DNA from: Oxytricha trifallax
Lineage: Eukaryota; Ciliophora; Spirotrichea; Sporadotrichida; Oxytrichidae
Length of the DNA stretch: 64,000 bases
Direction: 5' to 3'
NCBI GenBank assembly: GCA_000711775.1
Contig: ARYC01000293.1
Span: 1 to 64,000, forward strand
This document shows, in pieces, positions 1-11,817 of the stretch; the first letter of the stretch is position 1; each line of letters opens with the position of its first letter. The position numbers and the translations under genes were made by a program. The notes beneath the pieces are model-generated. The model was not told the origin of the DNA, did not search any database, and was given only the letters and a program-made list of their open reading frames with translations.

Positions 1-206
1 GGGATGTATGGGCAGTAGCTGCTATAATTTTAGAGAGTGGCATGGAATGCATGTCTTACTATGGTACCAAATAAGAGAAATAATCAATAAGTTTAGCCAT
101 TAAGCATATAAAAGGACGATATCTGCAAAGAAATCAAACAGATTGTAGACATGATAATTGTAAGAGCACCATCACATCCAAGATAATCCTTAGACGATTT
201 ACTTGA
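1..206 (+). CDS. TBE zinc-finger/kinase protein, C-terminal end (partial)
   Basis: Read from base 3 with TAA as Gln, the frame is open to the TGA at 204-206 and starts DVWAVAAIILESGMECMSYY. This matches the copy in the second TBE (DVWALAAIIIECDM, near 61800), so it is the C-lobe of the protein-kinase domain (the conserved D.W.. helix) plus a basic tail ending RRFT. The tail is shorter than in the other copy, which continues through a different C-terminus to VHFE. The role of the kinase in TBE transposition is not known. The N-terminus and zinc fingers lie outside the window. No break is visible in the part present. Confidence 0.8.
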
Positions 207-328
207 ACCACTACAGAGAGCAATATTCAATAGATACAATAAAGACAAGCAGATAAAATTTGTTTGAGTTAAATCGCGTAATAATCATTAAATATACTTA
301 AAATTCTCATAAAACCTGCATTTTCTCT

Positions 329-406
329 ACCAACCCCAATAAGACCCCAACTATACCCTACAAATCAAAGCACTTATAAACCTCACTAAGGGGTTTTGGG
401 GTTTTG
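329..406 (-). repeat. TBE terminal inverted repeat (left copy)
   Basis: About 78 bp that match, in reverse complement, the start of the TBE at 61423. The outer 17 bases are two C4A4 units. The next stretch (CCTTAGTGAGGTTTATAAGT, then CTTTGATTTGTAGGG) differs at only one position from the right copy before diverging. The 78-bp length follows what is known of TBE repeats. The clear identity that I see covers the outer 58 or so bases. Confidence 0.8.
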
Positions 407-415
407 ATTTAAGAA

Positions 416-562
416 AACTAACAAACTAACAACAATAATTCGAAGGAGCAGAAATGGAATTTCTTTCCAGAGAACCCACCTAACATAGACGATAATTCTG
501 ACTGGCAGAGTCTTTCAAGTCACTATGACAGTAATAGTGATGACGACTGGGAGGACTTCTGA
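416..562 (+). CDS. C-terminal coding block of an acidic protein (MDS-like)
   Basis: An open frame (codons starting at 416) runs to the TGA at 560-562 and is richer in G+C than its surroundings. It begins Asn-rich, contains KWNFFPENPPNIDD and SLSSHYDSNSDDDWEDF, and ends with WEDF. The acidic Ser/Asp tail and sudden base-composition change are typical of a macronuclear-destined segment. It starts within about ten bases of the TBE tip, so the TBE occupies or borders the spacer directly upstream. 563-720 stays moderately GC-rich and may be the 3' UTR. I do not recognise the protein family, and the rest of the gene is not in view. Confidence 0.55.
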
Positions 563-845
563 ATAAGTCCAATAGTAAAAATCGAAGCTGAAAGAAATCG
601 TCGTGTTTGAAGACTATGGAAAAGCAACAGACTCAGGCACTAACAAAATTTCCAGAGTTTATTTAAGTTTTAGTTTGAATTAAATTAAGACTAGTCACAC
701 GTAAAAGGACTTTATTCTTAACATTTATTATTACTCGTAGGGCCTGGACCCCTAGATATGAGTTAATTACTATTACTATTATTATTATAAAATTATAAAA
801 TATGTATAGGAGTAGAATATTACCTATTTTAATATAAGAGAGTAT
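563..845. other. Probable 3' UTR then spacer
   Basis: 563-720 has mixed composition and may be transcribed 3' sequence of the preceding block. 721-745 contains a short GC-rich inverted motif (GGGCCTGGACCCC). The remainder is AT-rich with simple ATT runs. No frame looks coding. Confidence 0.4.
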
Positions 846-1060
846 ATGAACAAAAGATACTTGAATATTTTGGAAATGATCAATGAAGCAACTTTAATGT
901 TATGCTATACTCTGTGCTATACTTTCACGGATTTTGTGCCAAGTTCATCAATACGATATAAAATTGGCTATGTTTTCATAGTTCTTACTACAATTAATTT
1001 AAGCATAGGTCTTGGGGCATTGATTCAAAAATTATTCACATCTTTTTATTTCAAATAAAA
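846..1060 (+). CDS. Transmembrane C-terminal block related to P1/P2
   Basis: A 70-residue open frame starting MNKRYLNILEMINEA, with two hydrophobic stretches separated by FTDFVPSSSIRYKIGY. The pattern (E.xNE, helix, FTDF, RY.IGY, helix) is the same as in P2 near 51.0-51.2 kb (KMEAFNE, then FSDYITDLDIQYDAGWS) and P1 near 11.65 kb (EDIQYNAGWS). It is therefore the last part of the membrane region of a third member of that ciliate family, on the plus strand. It probably continues into the hydrophilic blocks from 1405 on, as a cytoplasmic tail. Assignment by family resemblance only; no exact function can be given. Confidence 0.6.
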
Positions 1061-1400
1061 TTATATTCAAATTAAATTATTAAATTTTATATTTTATTGA
1101 TAAAATAAACCTAATTTTTTTAATTATTAAAATTAAATTCCATTTTGTTTTTTAAATAAATTTGCTTTAACTTTAATTGGTTATGTAATTTCAAAATATT
1201 ATTTAAAATAGTATTCATAAAATATAAAAATATAATAATACTTTTATAATATTATATTATTTTAATTTTCAATGCTACTGTTTTATTTAAATTCAGTTTT
1301 TTTCCTTCAAAATTTTAGTTAATTAAACATAAATGTATTAGATATTTCAAGCATTATAATTACAAAATAATCTATTTTTATAGTAAAAAAATTATTTCAA
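1061..1400. other. AT-rich spacer (probable IES)
   Basis: Very AT-rich with homopolymer and AAATT-type runs, and no frame with protein-like composition. It separates the membrane block from the next hydrophilic block, so it is most likely an IES or intron plus IES. Confidence 0.45.
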
Positions 1401-1404
1401 TCTT

Positions 1405-3890
1405 TTAAGAAGCAATTCAAAGATTTAAAAAAATGGTTTAAAAATTTATGCAAGAAAAAGTCTACCGAGGATAAGACTTCTAAAAAAGGATTAGAAAGTT
1501 ATTTAATAATTTTTATAAAATATTGAGAATTTTTGTTTGTAAAATTATAATATAAGTGCTTAAGATTCAGCTAAATAAAAATTATCGCTTAAAGATGAAG
1601 ATGAAACAATAAAAACAGTTAAACTGCAACCAGATGAGTTTGACTAGTTGAAAACTAATAGATAATCTGTTAAAATTATATATATATATATATAATTATT
1701 AATTTAATCTCAATTTTCAGAAAATGAACAAAAGAGACTAGATTCTTAAGCATCTTCTTTTAAAGATTAGTTGCCTTATAATATGCTTAGCTTATCTTTT
1801 GGAAAAGGCTAGAAGTTTGATCTAAAATTAAATATAAAATAAAAAAATTAAATCTTGATTAGAGGCAGGTTAATCTCATCCATTAAAATCAATAAAACCC
1901 AGGAAATAATTGGCCTGGTTTAGATACTAAAACCTCATGTTTCAATTATGACAAAAGATTGAGGGTTTAAGAATTATGAATTAAAAATATTAATATAATA
2001 AGCTGAAATTAAATATTATTAAAATTAAATTAAAATTTGATGAGTCTATCTAGTTTATTTTATAAGGACTATTGATCTGTTAATAATTTTAGAAATTAAC
2101 CAAAAAATTTAATAATTTAACTTAATAAATTACTTTTTATACTTCTTTGTTCATAAACTCTAATCTTCGTTCTTAATTATTTCTAACGGGGTTTTAGTTT
2201 TGAAAGAGTTATTAATCCAAATGACCTTACTGATAATTAATTGATGTCTTCTGAAAGAGAATTGTTTGAATAGTAAGAAAGAATGTCTCATCTAAAGCTA
2301 TTCTTTATTTTATAATTAGATAATTATGTTTAATTCTTAAATTTGATAAGATCTTAAATAAATTTAAAGGTAAATATCTAATGTATATATATAAATTAAT
2401 AAACCAAGACCCTTATCAACTACTTAACAATTAAGATTTAAGTCCTAGTCCCAATAGAAACTCACATTCTTTTAATATTGATAAAATAGAAAACAATTAG
2501 TAAAAACTTAAATACAAATTTAATTAAAACTGACTGTAATTAAATTATATGAATTAGATTATATATACATTAGTATATGAAATAAATAAGGAACATTTAT
2601 TATAAATGAATTTACAAAATACATAATGTACAAATTAATGTATCTAGATAATTGAATGAATATTGACTTCCAAAATCAATTGTCATTTTGCGAACAAATG
2701 AGAAGTGTTTGAAATAATTATCATTGATATATTTATTTGAAGTATATTTAGTCATTCTGATTTTGTTTATTATAATCAAAATAGCGTAAATAGAAATGTC
2801 TAAATCAAGAATTAATTAGAATTTCAATATATTTATCAGATATTATGTATTGTTCTTATCAAATTATAACTTTTTAAAATGTAATGTTTAGAAATAAGAT
2901 ACTTACTTTAACTTTATTTTAAGATAAACACATTTAGAATCTGGGAGATTCTGAAACTATCATTATTTCATTTTTTCTATTCTAATTTCAATTTAAGTTA
3001 TTATAAATATATTAAGTTGATTAATTAGTTTCTACAATTTTTTATTTTTAAACATAAATGATCGATAGTTTGTTATTTAAAATTTAAATGGGATTTTTTA
3101 ATATAAATTCTGCATTGGGAAGTGATTAACGAATTCTATTAAATATGAATTCTAATCCAAGCAATTACAAGTCTAAAAAATCTTAATATTACTCTAGAGA
3201 ATCTGTAAAGCAATAACTTTACAACTCAGTTAAATCATAAGACCTTAATGTTATTATGAATACAAATAACAAATTAATATTTGAAAAAAAAATTAATTAA
3301 ATTGTCATTTTTATTATACTTTAGGCTAATAAAGTTATGAAATAGCTGTATAAGATTAAATCCAGCAAGATCATTATTAAAATTACTTATTATATTTCAT
3401 TTTAATTTAAATAGATATAATTAAACTATAAAACATATTTTAAGAAGATTTATTATCTCAAACAGCCAAAAACCTACTCAGATAGTAAAGGTCAAATGAA
3501 TTAAATTTGATTGATTAAAGTTCAAATAATTCTGGTATCTTTGAGAGAATTAACAAAAGTTAGAATAGAATTCGTCCAGATGACATTTTATCTCAAGGAA
3601 AGATCATAATTGATTAAAAATATTAAATGTACATTACTAATTTTTACTAAACCAACTATCAATGATATATAAAAAATTTTGATAACGAGAAACTAATGAA
3701 TTAAAGACCTTCAACAAACATAGGGGATATATAGTCAAGACTTAAAATTGGACAATATGTGGGGCCTACAGACTTTAAAGTGACCACTAAGAAATATATT
3801 TGAAAAATAAGTTTGCTTGCAAATTTTGGAATCAATTTAACATGACTCAAATATGTCAGAAAGTAAGAAAAATAAACATTTAAATTATAG
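1405..3890 (+). CDS. Hydrophilic tail of the 846 membrane gene, or separate gene; interrupted blocks
   Basis: Six or more plus-strand blocks read well with TAA/TAG as Gln and are split by AT-rich spacers. They include KKQFKDLKKWFKNLCKKK (about 1408-1500), KTVKLQPDEFDQLKTNRQS (about 1590-1675), SSFKDQLPYNMLSLSFGK (about 1750-1815), FERVINPNDLTDNQLMSSER (about 2200-2300), DLSPSPNRNSHSFNIDKIEN (about 2430-2500), NSNPSNYKSKKSQYYSRES (about 3150-3260), a block with RIRPDDILSQGK (about 3520-3605) and RLKIGQYVGPTDFKVTTKKY (about 3690-3800). The composition is Ser/Asn/Gln/Lys-rich with no membrane segment, as expected of a cytoplasmic tail. Frames change across the spacers, as IES-interrupted genes do. 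No enzymatic motif is visible. Linkage to the 846 block is inferred from position and strand. Confidence 0.5.
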
Positions 3891-4439
3891 TAAGACTAGT
3901 GATAGTTAGTTAATTGTTCACTTGCATATTATTGTAAATTCGACTTATTTTAATAATTTTTGAATTTATACATTTACTGTAAAAAAAAACAATTCCTTAA
4001 ATGTTAATTTTGCAATTTTAAAAATTAATATGTTGTTTTATAAAATTTAAAGTAAAATAATTAAGTTATAAATAATAGCAGAGTAATGGAAAATTCAAAT
4101 AATTTATTAATATTAAAAATTGCATAATTTAACTCCATTATTATTATTTTAGAAAAAAATTTTCATTTAGAAAGATAAAAGAAACAATCCAATAATAGTT
4201 AATTATATTAGCTCATATTTTAGAAAATTAGCAAATATTTTATCATAATTTATTGTAATAAAAGGCTAATCTTTATGGTTGAAATATCCCTATCGCTAGC
4301 TATGCCTTCATATAAATATTCTTGTTAAAATATTGGTTATATCAGATATTTTTATTGCAAACTTATTTCTCAATAAAAATAATCAGAATATTTAAATCTA
4401 ATATTTGCATTTCAAATGTTCTGAAAAGAAATAAAATCA

Positions 4440-6565
4440 AACAATTTTAATAACTTTGCTTATTTAAAAATGAAATATGGCTTAAATGCTGCAGGCAATT
4501 TCGATAGCACTATGTTTCAAAGCTAATATGAATATTTTTTAATTTATTAGATTGAAATTAAGTTTGAGACCAAGCTTGATAGAGAAATAAAATAGTCTAT
4601 AGATGCATTAATTTGCTAAATTTTTATTATTAATGAAGTTAATTAAATCTAAACTTATCTTAATTATTTCATTTAGAAAGCTTAATCCCTTGCACAAGCC
4701 GAGCCCATGCAGAAGAAACAGATTGAAGAATAAAAACTCAAAAAGAACTATGAAGTCGACGAGGGAATCGATAGAGAGGAATTTAATTGTGAAATTTGAT
4801 TATAAAATTAATGATTTGATTGGCGTTAGTTTTCTAATAAACGTGAAAATTATTTTAGTTTTGCATATCCTGGAGAGAAACAGAGAGGAAGCAATCTTGG
4901 TGAAGGAAAAAGTTAAAGAAATATAAAAAGTCATCCTTGAACTTGATAAGAAAATTAAGAATGCTAAAATACTAGAAACATTTGCCATTCATCAGAGATA
5001 TGCTTGATTAAATAAATCAACTAATTTTAAAATTGATAGGATATATTATTGTTTTAAGGCAAGCTGAATACACAGATTACTATAACAAAATGCAAAAAAT
5101 CAAAGATCAATAAAATGTTCAAAAACAGGAAATGTCCTCTAAATGTAAAGAGATTGAAGGAATTATAGAGAGCAAGAAGGATGTTCAGAAAAAAGTACAA
5201 TTTTATATTGACTTAACTATAAGTACAATTAAGATATCATTAGAAAGAGGGCTGAAAGATTGAAAAAGAGCATTGAGAAACTTCGAGAATTGATATAATT
5301 AAGTATTTTTATCAAGATTCCAGAAAATAGCATAGAATTAAAAGAATGAAAATGATCGATTTATAAGCTAATTTGAGAATCTTTGTAGTAATTTCAAAAC
5401 TGAAAAGCCTGATGAAATAAATCAGTTATAAAATAATTGAAATAATATATACTTTAGAAAACTAAAGCATTGTGAACTGGTTTAATGACTTAGCTAAACA
5501 TGTAATATAATAAGATTATTTTAATGAAAATGAAAAAAGAAGATCTTTAAAAAGAACTCAAAATTTACATAAAAAACAATACTCTCATGCTAAAAATTAA
5601 AATTTAACTACATTAATAAGATTTGATAAGGGAGAGTATAATGAGCAGAGAATAGAAAACCGAATTCTTCTTAACAGGCAAAAGACTTAAAAATTAGTAA
5701 CTTACTTTACCCAATTAATATTACTTTCTTAGGCTGAAATACTTAGATTTAAGAAGGAATTTTATTTGAAAATCTTAACAGAGTTAATTAGAGTGCTATC
5801 AAGTATGAACCTCAAAATAAATTTATAATACATTATAATGAGCAATACTTTGGTTTCAAAGTTGTCCTGCTTAAAGGAGGGAGAGATAGAAGTATGAGAT
5901 ACTAAACTGTTCAACAAATGAAGTAAAACTATTAATTACATTCATTTACATATAGGACTTTGATTTATGAATTAAAAGGAGGTTTAATAAAATTATGAAG
6001 AGTATAAAAGAGTTTCTTCAAAGAAGAGCAAAAGTATGAACTATTTTTAAAAGATTTTATAAAAGAGATCGTCAATTCATGATTCTTAAAACGGCGATGA
6101 CATGGGTCAATAACAAACTAATTTATATATAATGATTTAGAAGGAGAAATTTCTGTTGAGAAGGACGGCTTCTTTAAAGCTAAAGAGACCTTACAATTGG
6201 GCAAGAATCTTATAGTTAAGAAGCACAATTTAAGTTCTGTGTAAGAAGGGGAAGATTTTATGCCTTTTTCGAAAAAGATGGATCAAGCTCTAAAGTTAAA
6301 TAATATTTATGGCGATATAATATTTAGAGAAATCTTAGTCAACTGCTATAGGTGGATAAAGTCATTATTTACTATTAATATGAATTAAAATTGAAAACTA
6401 CAAAGCTAATTGAACACATCAGATGATGGGAGATTGAAGACTCAAGATGAAATTAAGTACTATTAAATTGTTAAGAGAAATGAAACTAGTAGATAAAAGA
6501 GTAGCGTCACTGTAAGAATGGCTAAATACAACTTTGAACAATTAAAACCTGGAACTATTTAATGA
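4440..6565 (+). CDS. Coiled-coil protein gene in interrupted blocks
   Basis: Coding blocks on the plus strand end at the TGA at 6563-6565. They include FETKLDREIKQSIDALIC (about 4560-4610), EEQKLKKNYEVDEGIDREEF (about 4690-4790), a long heptad-rich stretch with EKVKEIQKVILELDKKIKN (about 4865-4975), NKMQKIKDQQNVQKQEMSSK (about 5060-5215), RKRAERLKKSIEKLRELIQ (about 5240-5300), a block with FENLCSNFKTEKPDEINQL (about 5350-5440), one with NKFIIHYNEQYFGFKVVLLK (about 5770-5910), KDGFFKAKETLQLGKNLIVK (about 6140-6370) and a C-terminus with RMAKYNFEQLKPGTIQ. The centre is predicted coiled coil and the C-terminal third is globular and basic. No known domain is recognised. Frame changes coincide with AT-rich interruptions, which fits MDS/IES structure rather than decay, because both sides stay protein-like. 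Confidence 0.55.
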
Positions 6566-7140
6566 AGATTTAATAACACTAAAGTTAAAGTATAATCGAC
6601 CAACATTTTTTTTATTGAAATAACAAAAAATAAGTTATAAATTTATTATTATACTAAATACATTTAAATAATTATAATTCCTTAATTTCAAATTTAGATT
6701 AGCAAAAAATAAAAAAACTAAATTTAAGGATAATCTTACTAAAGCATAAATAATTATATTAAATTCATTTGTCTATTTTAATTCAATAATTTTATGGAAA
6801 CATTAAAATTAATTGAAGTGCACAAATATACATATTTTTAAAAATATTTTATATGAACATTTTTCATGAAAATACAAAGTTTATCCATTTATTTAAAATA
6901 TATTGTGTAAAAATAAAAATTAATTTTGATATAATATTAAATCTTTTAAGTATTGAGGGTTAGAAACTAGATTAAAATTTTATAAATTTATTTGTTTAAT
7001 GTATAAATATTAATTATACTAAATTTATAAATTCTAAACTATTCATTTAATCTTAAAATTAATGTATATTTAATGCTAAGTAATAATAATTTTAAAGAAT
7101 TAATAGTTAGATCTATAAATAATAATGCTTTATGATATTT
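6566..7140. other. AT-rich intergenic spacer
   Basis: Between the TGA of the coiled-coil gene and the next coding block. The sequence is almost pure A/T with no open frame of protein-like composition and no repeat of the families described here. Confidence 0.5.
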
Positions 7141-7149
7141 AGAGTTTAT

Positions 7150-9843
7150 AATCACCAAGGCTAATTTTCAAAGTAGTTTGACTAAATCGCTAACGCTTCT
7201 AATGCAATTTCAAACAAGTCTTTCAAAAAACTTGAGGTATTCTAATTTTTATAGTTTAGCTACGTTGTGACTTAATGACATTTTTATAGTAAGAAGCATA
7301 AAATATGACAAAAGTTTATAATTATGCCAAGTTTTATGAGAAGCAGCGCTTGGCAAGTTTCGAATAAATTTAGCAAATTATGAAGGTAATTAAATCAGTA
7401 TTAAGATATTTAATTGTGAAATCAGTCAGCATATCCTGGAGAATAAAATAGATTTTTCAAATTATACATCAGAGAGAAGAGATTCAAGCTGAATACACCT
7501 ATTTCTATAAATATTTAATCATTCAGAAAAATAGAGAACGAAGTTAAGATATTTACAAATTAAACTAAGAGAAAGAGAATCAAGATTCTTTAATACATTT
7601 ATTTACTATAAATCATAAGTACATTTAAAAGACTTTAGAAAATATTTTATTTAGCTAAGCACATTTTTGACTTGAAAATTAATAAGCACAATAATATAAT
7701 AATTCATCATGCTAACCTAAAATGACGCTCTAAGATTTAGAATACTTATCTATAAACATTTAAGAAGGAATCAGTTTTTAGCATAATCAATGGAATGAAG
7801 CATTTAGCAAGAAAAATCTAAGCTGATGGAGAGGTCAATTAGATTGCAAAGTTTTAATAAATTAAAATAAATATGAGATTTCTGATATAAACTTTCCTTA
7901 AATTGTTGGACTATGCTCATAACTTTCACTTATCGTTGAGAAAAAGTTCAGCTATGTAAATTTATTAATCATTAATCACTATGTAGCAAATGCAATATAA
8001 TAAGCAATATATATGAGCAAATATATTAAGCATTTGATCTATGGACAAACTGGCATTGAGAGCCTTAGAAAAATATATGAAGATGTTTTCCACTTTTTAT
8101 ATGAACAACATAATGGTTGAAAAGAGATAAATAAGTTAACTTTTTTAAATATGGTCAATCTGAAGGTGAAGAGGAGGAAGATAATAATTCTTTCTTGGAT
8201 GAGGGATCTGGATTTGTATCAGACAATAATGTAGGTGATTTATAATTTAAGAATGACTTCATATGTAATTTAAGCTCTAAACTTCATTGATGAGGTTCTT
8301 ATGGATAATATTGCTTAGTTCGGAATAAGAGCCACTAAAGAGGATATGAATTTTCAATTATTTCAAATTTAAATTATGAATAAAGTATTTAAATTTCAAA
8401 ACCATTAAATACAGGCGCAATAATAGGTCTTTTATATTAAAATTCTTTTACTATTATTCAATAAAATTCATTATCACTTTTCCAGAAACATAGCCTTCTA
8501 AATTCATATAGTCCAACAAGATTTTTAATTATTTACAATATAAGATTTAAGAATTTAAAAACAAAGTAGTATTAAAAGACTATATTAGCGAGTTAGTTTT
8601 TGTTTATAGATATTCTTTTGCCAATATATCAATCAAACAATTTTGTTAAAAGAAATTTTTTATAAATCATGAAGAAATAATTTAAAATGTATTTCAAATG
8701 AATCTTTAAAAGATATAAAAATGAGCAAAACTGACATTTAAGATAAATATGAGAGAAAATCCTATATTATTTTGATATAAATGCTTATAATTTTTGAGAA
8801 AAAAATACCTCTAAACTACACCCCTTAGTTCGATACATTCGGAAAGACTCTTGATCAAAGTGAATTAGAGATTGTTAATGGTCTTGAAGATAAAAGGCGT
8901 GAGTAGAAAAATAAGCAATCATACCTTTCTCACACTCTGGAATAAAGTAAAAACATGTTGAAATTTATATTTGTATAAGATCGAGCAAAGACAGCAGCAG
9001 ATGTTGGTGCTTTGAAGAACTAGTTAATGAACTTGAATGAAACATTTAACTCTCAGTCAACTTAAGATAATAATATGAGTGGATAAAGTGCCCAATACAG
9101 ATAATAAGTGGCTGTGAGGAAATAAAGAGAAATAGCTGCAGCGTAAGATAAAGTTGGTTTAACAATTATAGAAATGGATTTTACAACAAAGGCATCTCTG
9201 ATTTTGGATTTATCAACATGATTTGCTTCTTTTATGAATAATTTTATTTTATATGCGAAACAAACAAAGAATTCAAGGAAGTTGATTCAAGACTACACAA
9301 ACTTAGCATTTAGAGACTTGGCAAAGCCTCTTCATTACCTTCGCTTGAGCTAAAGAAATTGAGCATGCAGCAGCATTAAATCTAAGCGAACAATAACAGC
9401 TTTTTGTAACAGCAAAATATAAAATCCGCTCAAAAATCAAGAAGAGACATTGTAAGTTGAATTATTATAAGTTTCACATTTCATTAGTTCAAGACTGCTA
9501 CAAAAGAAGAGCATAAGGACCAGGCAAATAATTAGATTACCTCACCAATTATGTTAAGAACTCAGCTCTTTATAAAATAATAAATTTTCAATAAAAATTC
9601 TAATGATTCTTTTATAAATAATTTCTAAAATTAAACAATATAAATCAGCTATTGAAATCAGATTTTTCTCAAAGTTAAACAAACTTTAATAATGATTAAA
9701 ACATGAGAAAATTTATGAGTAAAAGAACTATGAATGCAGAAGAATTCTTACAAGTTTACAAGAAAAAGGTAGAGGATTTTAAGAAATCTCAAAAAGATAA
9801 GAAAAGAGAACTTAACAAGAAATAGAAAATGCTAATGTCTTGA
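7150..9843 (+). CDS. Large plus-strand gene of unknown function with small introns
   Basis: Blocks on the plus strand end at TGA 9841-9843. An N-terminal part has QIANASNAISNKSFKKLEVF (about 7180-7250). One block starts at the ATG at 7303 (MTKVYNYAKFYEKQRLASFE, open for about 105 codons). Others contain SIINGMKHLARKIQADGEV (about 7740-7860), YIKHLIYGQTGIESLRKIYE (about 7900-8110), GEEEEDNNSFLDEGSGFVSD (about 8150-8265) and IDEVLMDNIAQFGIRATKED. The largest exon is 8721-9142, followed after a 29-nt intron by GISDFGFINMICFFYEQFYF and, after a 36-nt intron, by FKTATKEEHKDQANNQITSP. The C-terminus is Lys-rich (QVYKKKVEDFKKSQKDKKRE). The middle is helical with a few hydrophobic stretches, followed by a Gln-rich region. 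I do not recognise the family. The strand and end are well supported; the exact start is not. Confidence 0.6.
9143..9171 (+). other. Putative 29-nt intron
   Basis: Starts GTAAGA and ends ATTATAG. Removing it joins REIAAA to NGFYNKGISDFGFINM in one frame, whereas reading through gives a TGA soon after (in the frame ending LDLST). Splice consensus and frame restoration agree. An IES without obvious direct repeats is less likely. Confidence 0.6.
9452..9487 (+). other. Putative 36-nt intron
   Basis: Starts GTAAGT and ends TTCATTAG. Splicing joins KSRRDI to FKTATKEEHKDQ in frame; without it the frame stops at a TGA within three codons. Same style as the 29-nt intron upstream. Confidence 0.6.
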
Positions 9844-10195
9844 TTTAATTATTACTAACATTCTTAAATTTATTATTTTTATCAGACAGACTTAATATTT
9901 AATTTAAGTATTTAAAGAACGAATAATTAGTAATCAATTTATAAAATCAAAATACTTCATTTATGAAATTATGCATTGCTATATTTTACTTATTTAAAAA
10001 TAATGAATTAATATTTTATTGTATAGTTTAGTTAATTTTGTTGTAATAGATTTAATAAAGTTTCATATATTTTGATTTTATGATAAACTTGTTGTAGTAG
10101 ATGATCCATTATTGATAAAATGATCATTACCTTTAAAATATATCATAAAATTAACAAATATTGATTCAAACATATTTAATGTTAAAAGTTTATAA
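9844..10195. other. AT-rich spacer between convergent genes
   Basis: Lies between the TGA of the plus-strand gene at 9841 and the C-terminal tail of P1 on the minus strand. No coding frame or repeat was recognised. Confidence 0.45.
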
Positions 10196-11690
10196 TATCG
10201 CTTCTTTTTCTGTACATTGAGCTTATTCTTGAAAAGCTGCCTGATTATAATTAGTCAGTTCTTTTTCTATCGATATATTCAGGAGTTTTTTCTTCATTTT
10301 CAATCTTGTTAATTAAGTGAAGACTTAATCTTGGCTTCACTCTTACAGTGTTCTGAGGTGATTTAATAAATATAGACTATAATTTCCAAAATTTATATAT
10401 TTTTAGGGAAGAATAATTAAATATCATAAATATAAAAATAAAACAGGTTACTTAGCAGGACTATTGAAAATTGGTTAGAATATCTTATGCGGGGAATTTT
10501 TAAATCTTTAGCCTTCTACCATTTATTTATGGTAACCTAGATAAGGATTTATGAAATTGAACTTGGTAGTTTTATAAAAAATTAATTTAAATGGTGTGGG
10601 AACCATTTCCGATATCGTATGAGACATGACTATTTATTATTGTATTGGTATATTATAAATTTTATATTAATATGATCATCATCAATAGCCATGGTACCAT
10701 TTTTAGATGGACTAACTGTATCAATATCTCCAAATCCTTTATAATTTAATTTTTCATATCTTATTTTTTACAAAATAATAATTAATTGGTTGTTTAATAT
10801 AAAATATGATCCTGCATTTGGACCGTAATTTATCTTCTCCCTTGCCCTTCTTGTTTTATGAAAAGTATTGTCCTCATCTGAATAAAAGTTAACATCATCT
10901 TCTTCTCCCATTTCTTCGTGGATAGCTTGAAGCTTTATCAAATTTAATTTTTATTTGAGGGCATGTTAATTTTTATTCGAACGATCTGTGGCTGCTACTT
11001 AGTCATAGTTTGAGTTCTTTTTTCTCCATAGTTTGAACCTTTGAATCACAATTAAGTTTAATAAAAATTATAATCATAAACCAAAAAAATTAAATTGATA
11101 AAGAGTTGTATTTTCTTTATTAGCGGACGATATAAATAATAAAATAATTGCTAAGGTAGATCAAGTTATTAATAATAAAATATAAATTTTGACAAATTTC
11201 TGGAACTATTTCTGCTTTATATTAAATGGTTAATTTAAGTTTGACTAGTTTTTAAATTATTTAAAAGAAGTTAATCAATTATTATATTTTTATTTTAGCT
11301 GCAAAACATTTAAGCTAATATTTTTTATCAACAAAAAATTAGAATAAATTCCAAATCACTCTTAATTCTAAATAAGTATAATCCACCATGAGATTTTGTA
11401 ATACGGTTTTAAATAATGATAATGCTAAAATGATCAAATTATTTTATATATTTTATTGAATAGTCTTTTTAATTGTCAATTTTAGAGTATGATAGGTTTG
11501 ACCCATCATTATTGAGAGATTGACTAATATGAGGAATGCTAGTATCATATTTTTTAATTTTATTTTTAATACATAACTGTGGAGTAAAAGCTTTTCCAAA
11601 ATAATTGGATTACATATAATTAAGATTTTTAATAATTAAATTTTAATCATAGTCACAGACCATCCAGCGTTATACTAAATATCTTCATTA
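10196..11690 (-). CDS. P1: cytoplasmic tail and last membrane block
   Basis: This is the 3' part of the large minus-strand gene P1. Reading down the minus strand, the blocks include EDIQYNAGWSVTMI (about 11640-11690, the last membrane-region motif, shared with P2 near 51.05 kb), ISQSLNNDGSNLSYSKI (about 11475-11525), KRTQTMTKQQPQIVRIKIN (about 10960-11030), EEDDVNFYSDEDNTFHKTRR (about 10805-10935), GFGDIDTVSPSKNGTMAIDD (about 10680-10740), KFNFINPYLGYHKQMVEGQR (about 10440-10625) and NTVRVKPRLSLHLINKIENE (about 10197-10358). The tail is hydrophilic, mixed acidic and basic, and less conserved than the membrane part, as usual for cytoplasmic tails in this family. The spacers between blocks are AT-rich, presumably IESs. 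No clear stop was identified below 10196. Confidence 0.55.
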
Positions 11691-11817
11691 TCAACAAAAT
11701 CTTAAAATACTAAGAAGTGATAAATTATTCCTAAGATTTTAATTCCATTAATTAATTATAAATAATAAAAATACTATTCTAATAAAATTCCTAATTAAAA
11801 TTATGGAGAGAAAAAAA

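Larger units (their letters stand above)
1..406 (+). mobile_element. TBE-type transposon, right end (rest lies outside window)
   Basis: This is the terminal part of a telomere-bearing element, the Tc1/mariner-like transposon family of stichotrich germline genomes. The outer end at 391-406 reads GGGGTTTTGGGGTTTTG on the plus strand, so the element tip is CAAAACCCCAAAACCCC on the minus strand, followed at 407-409 by ATT, which fits the ANT target triplet of TBEs. The inner part holds the C-terminus of the element's zinc-finger/kinase ORF. The same end sequence, inverted, opens the second TBE at 61423. In developing nuclei such elements are removed with the IES that contains them. Confidence 0.85.
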
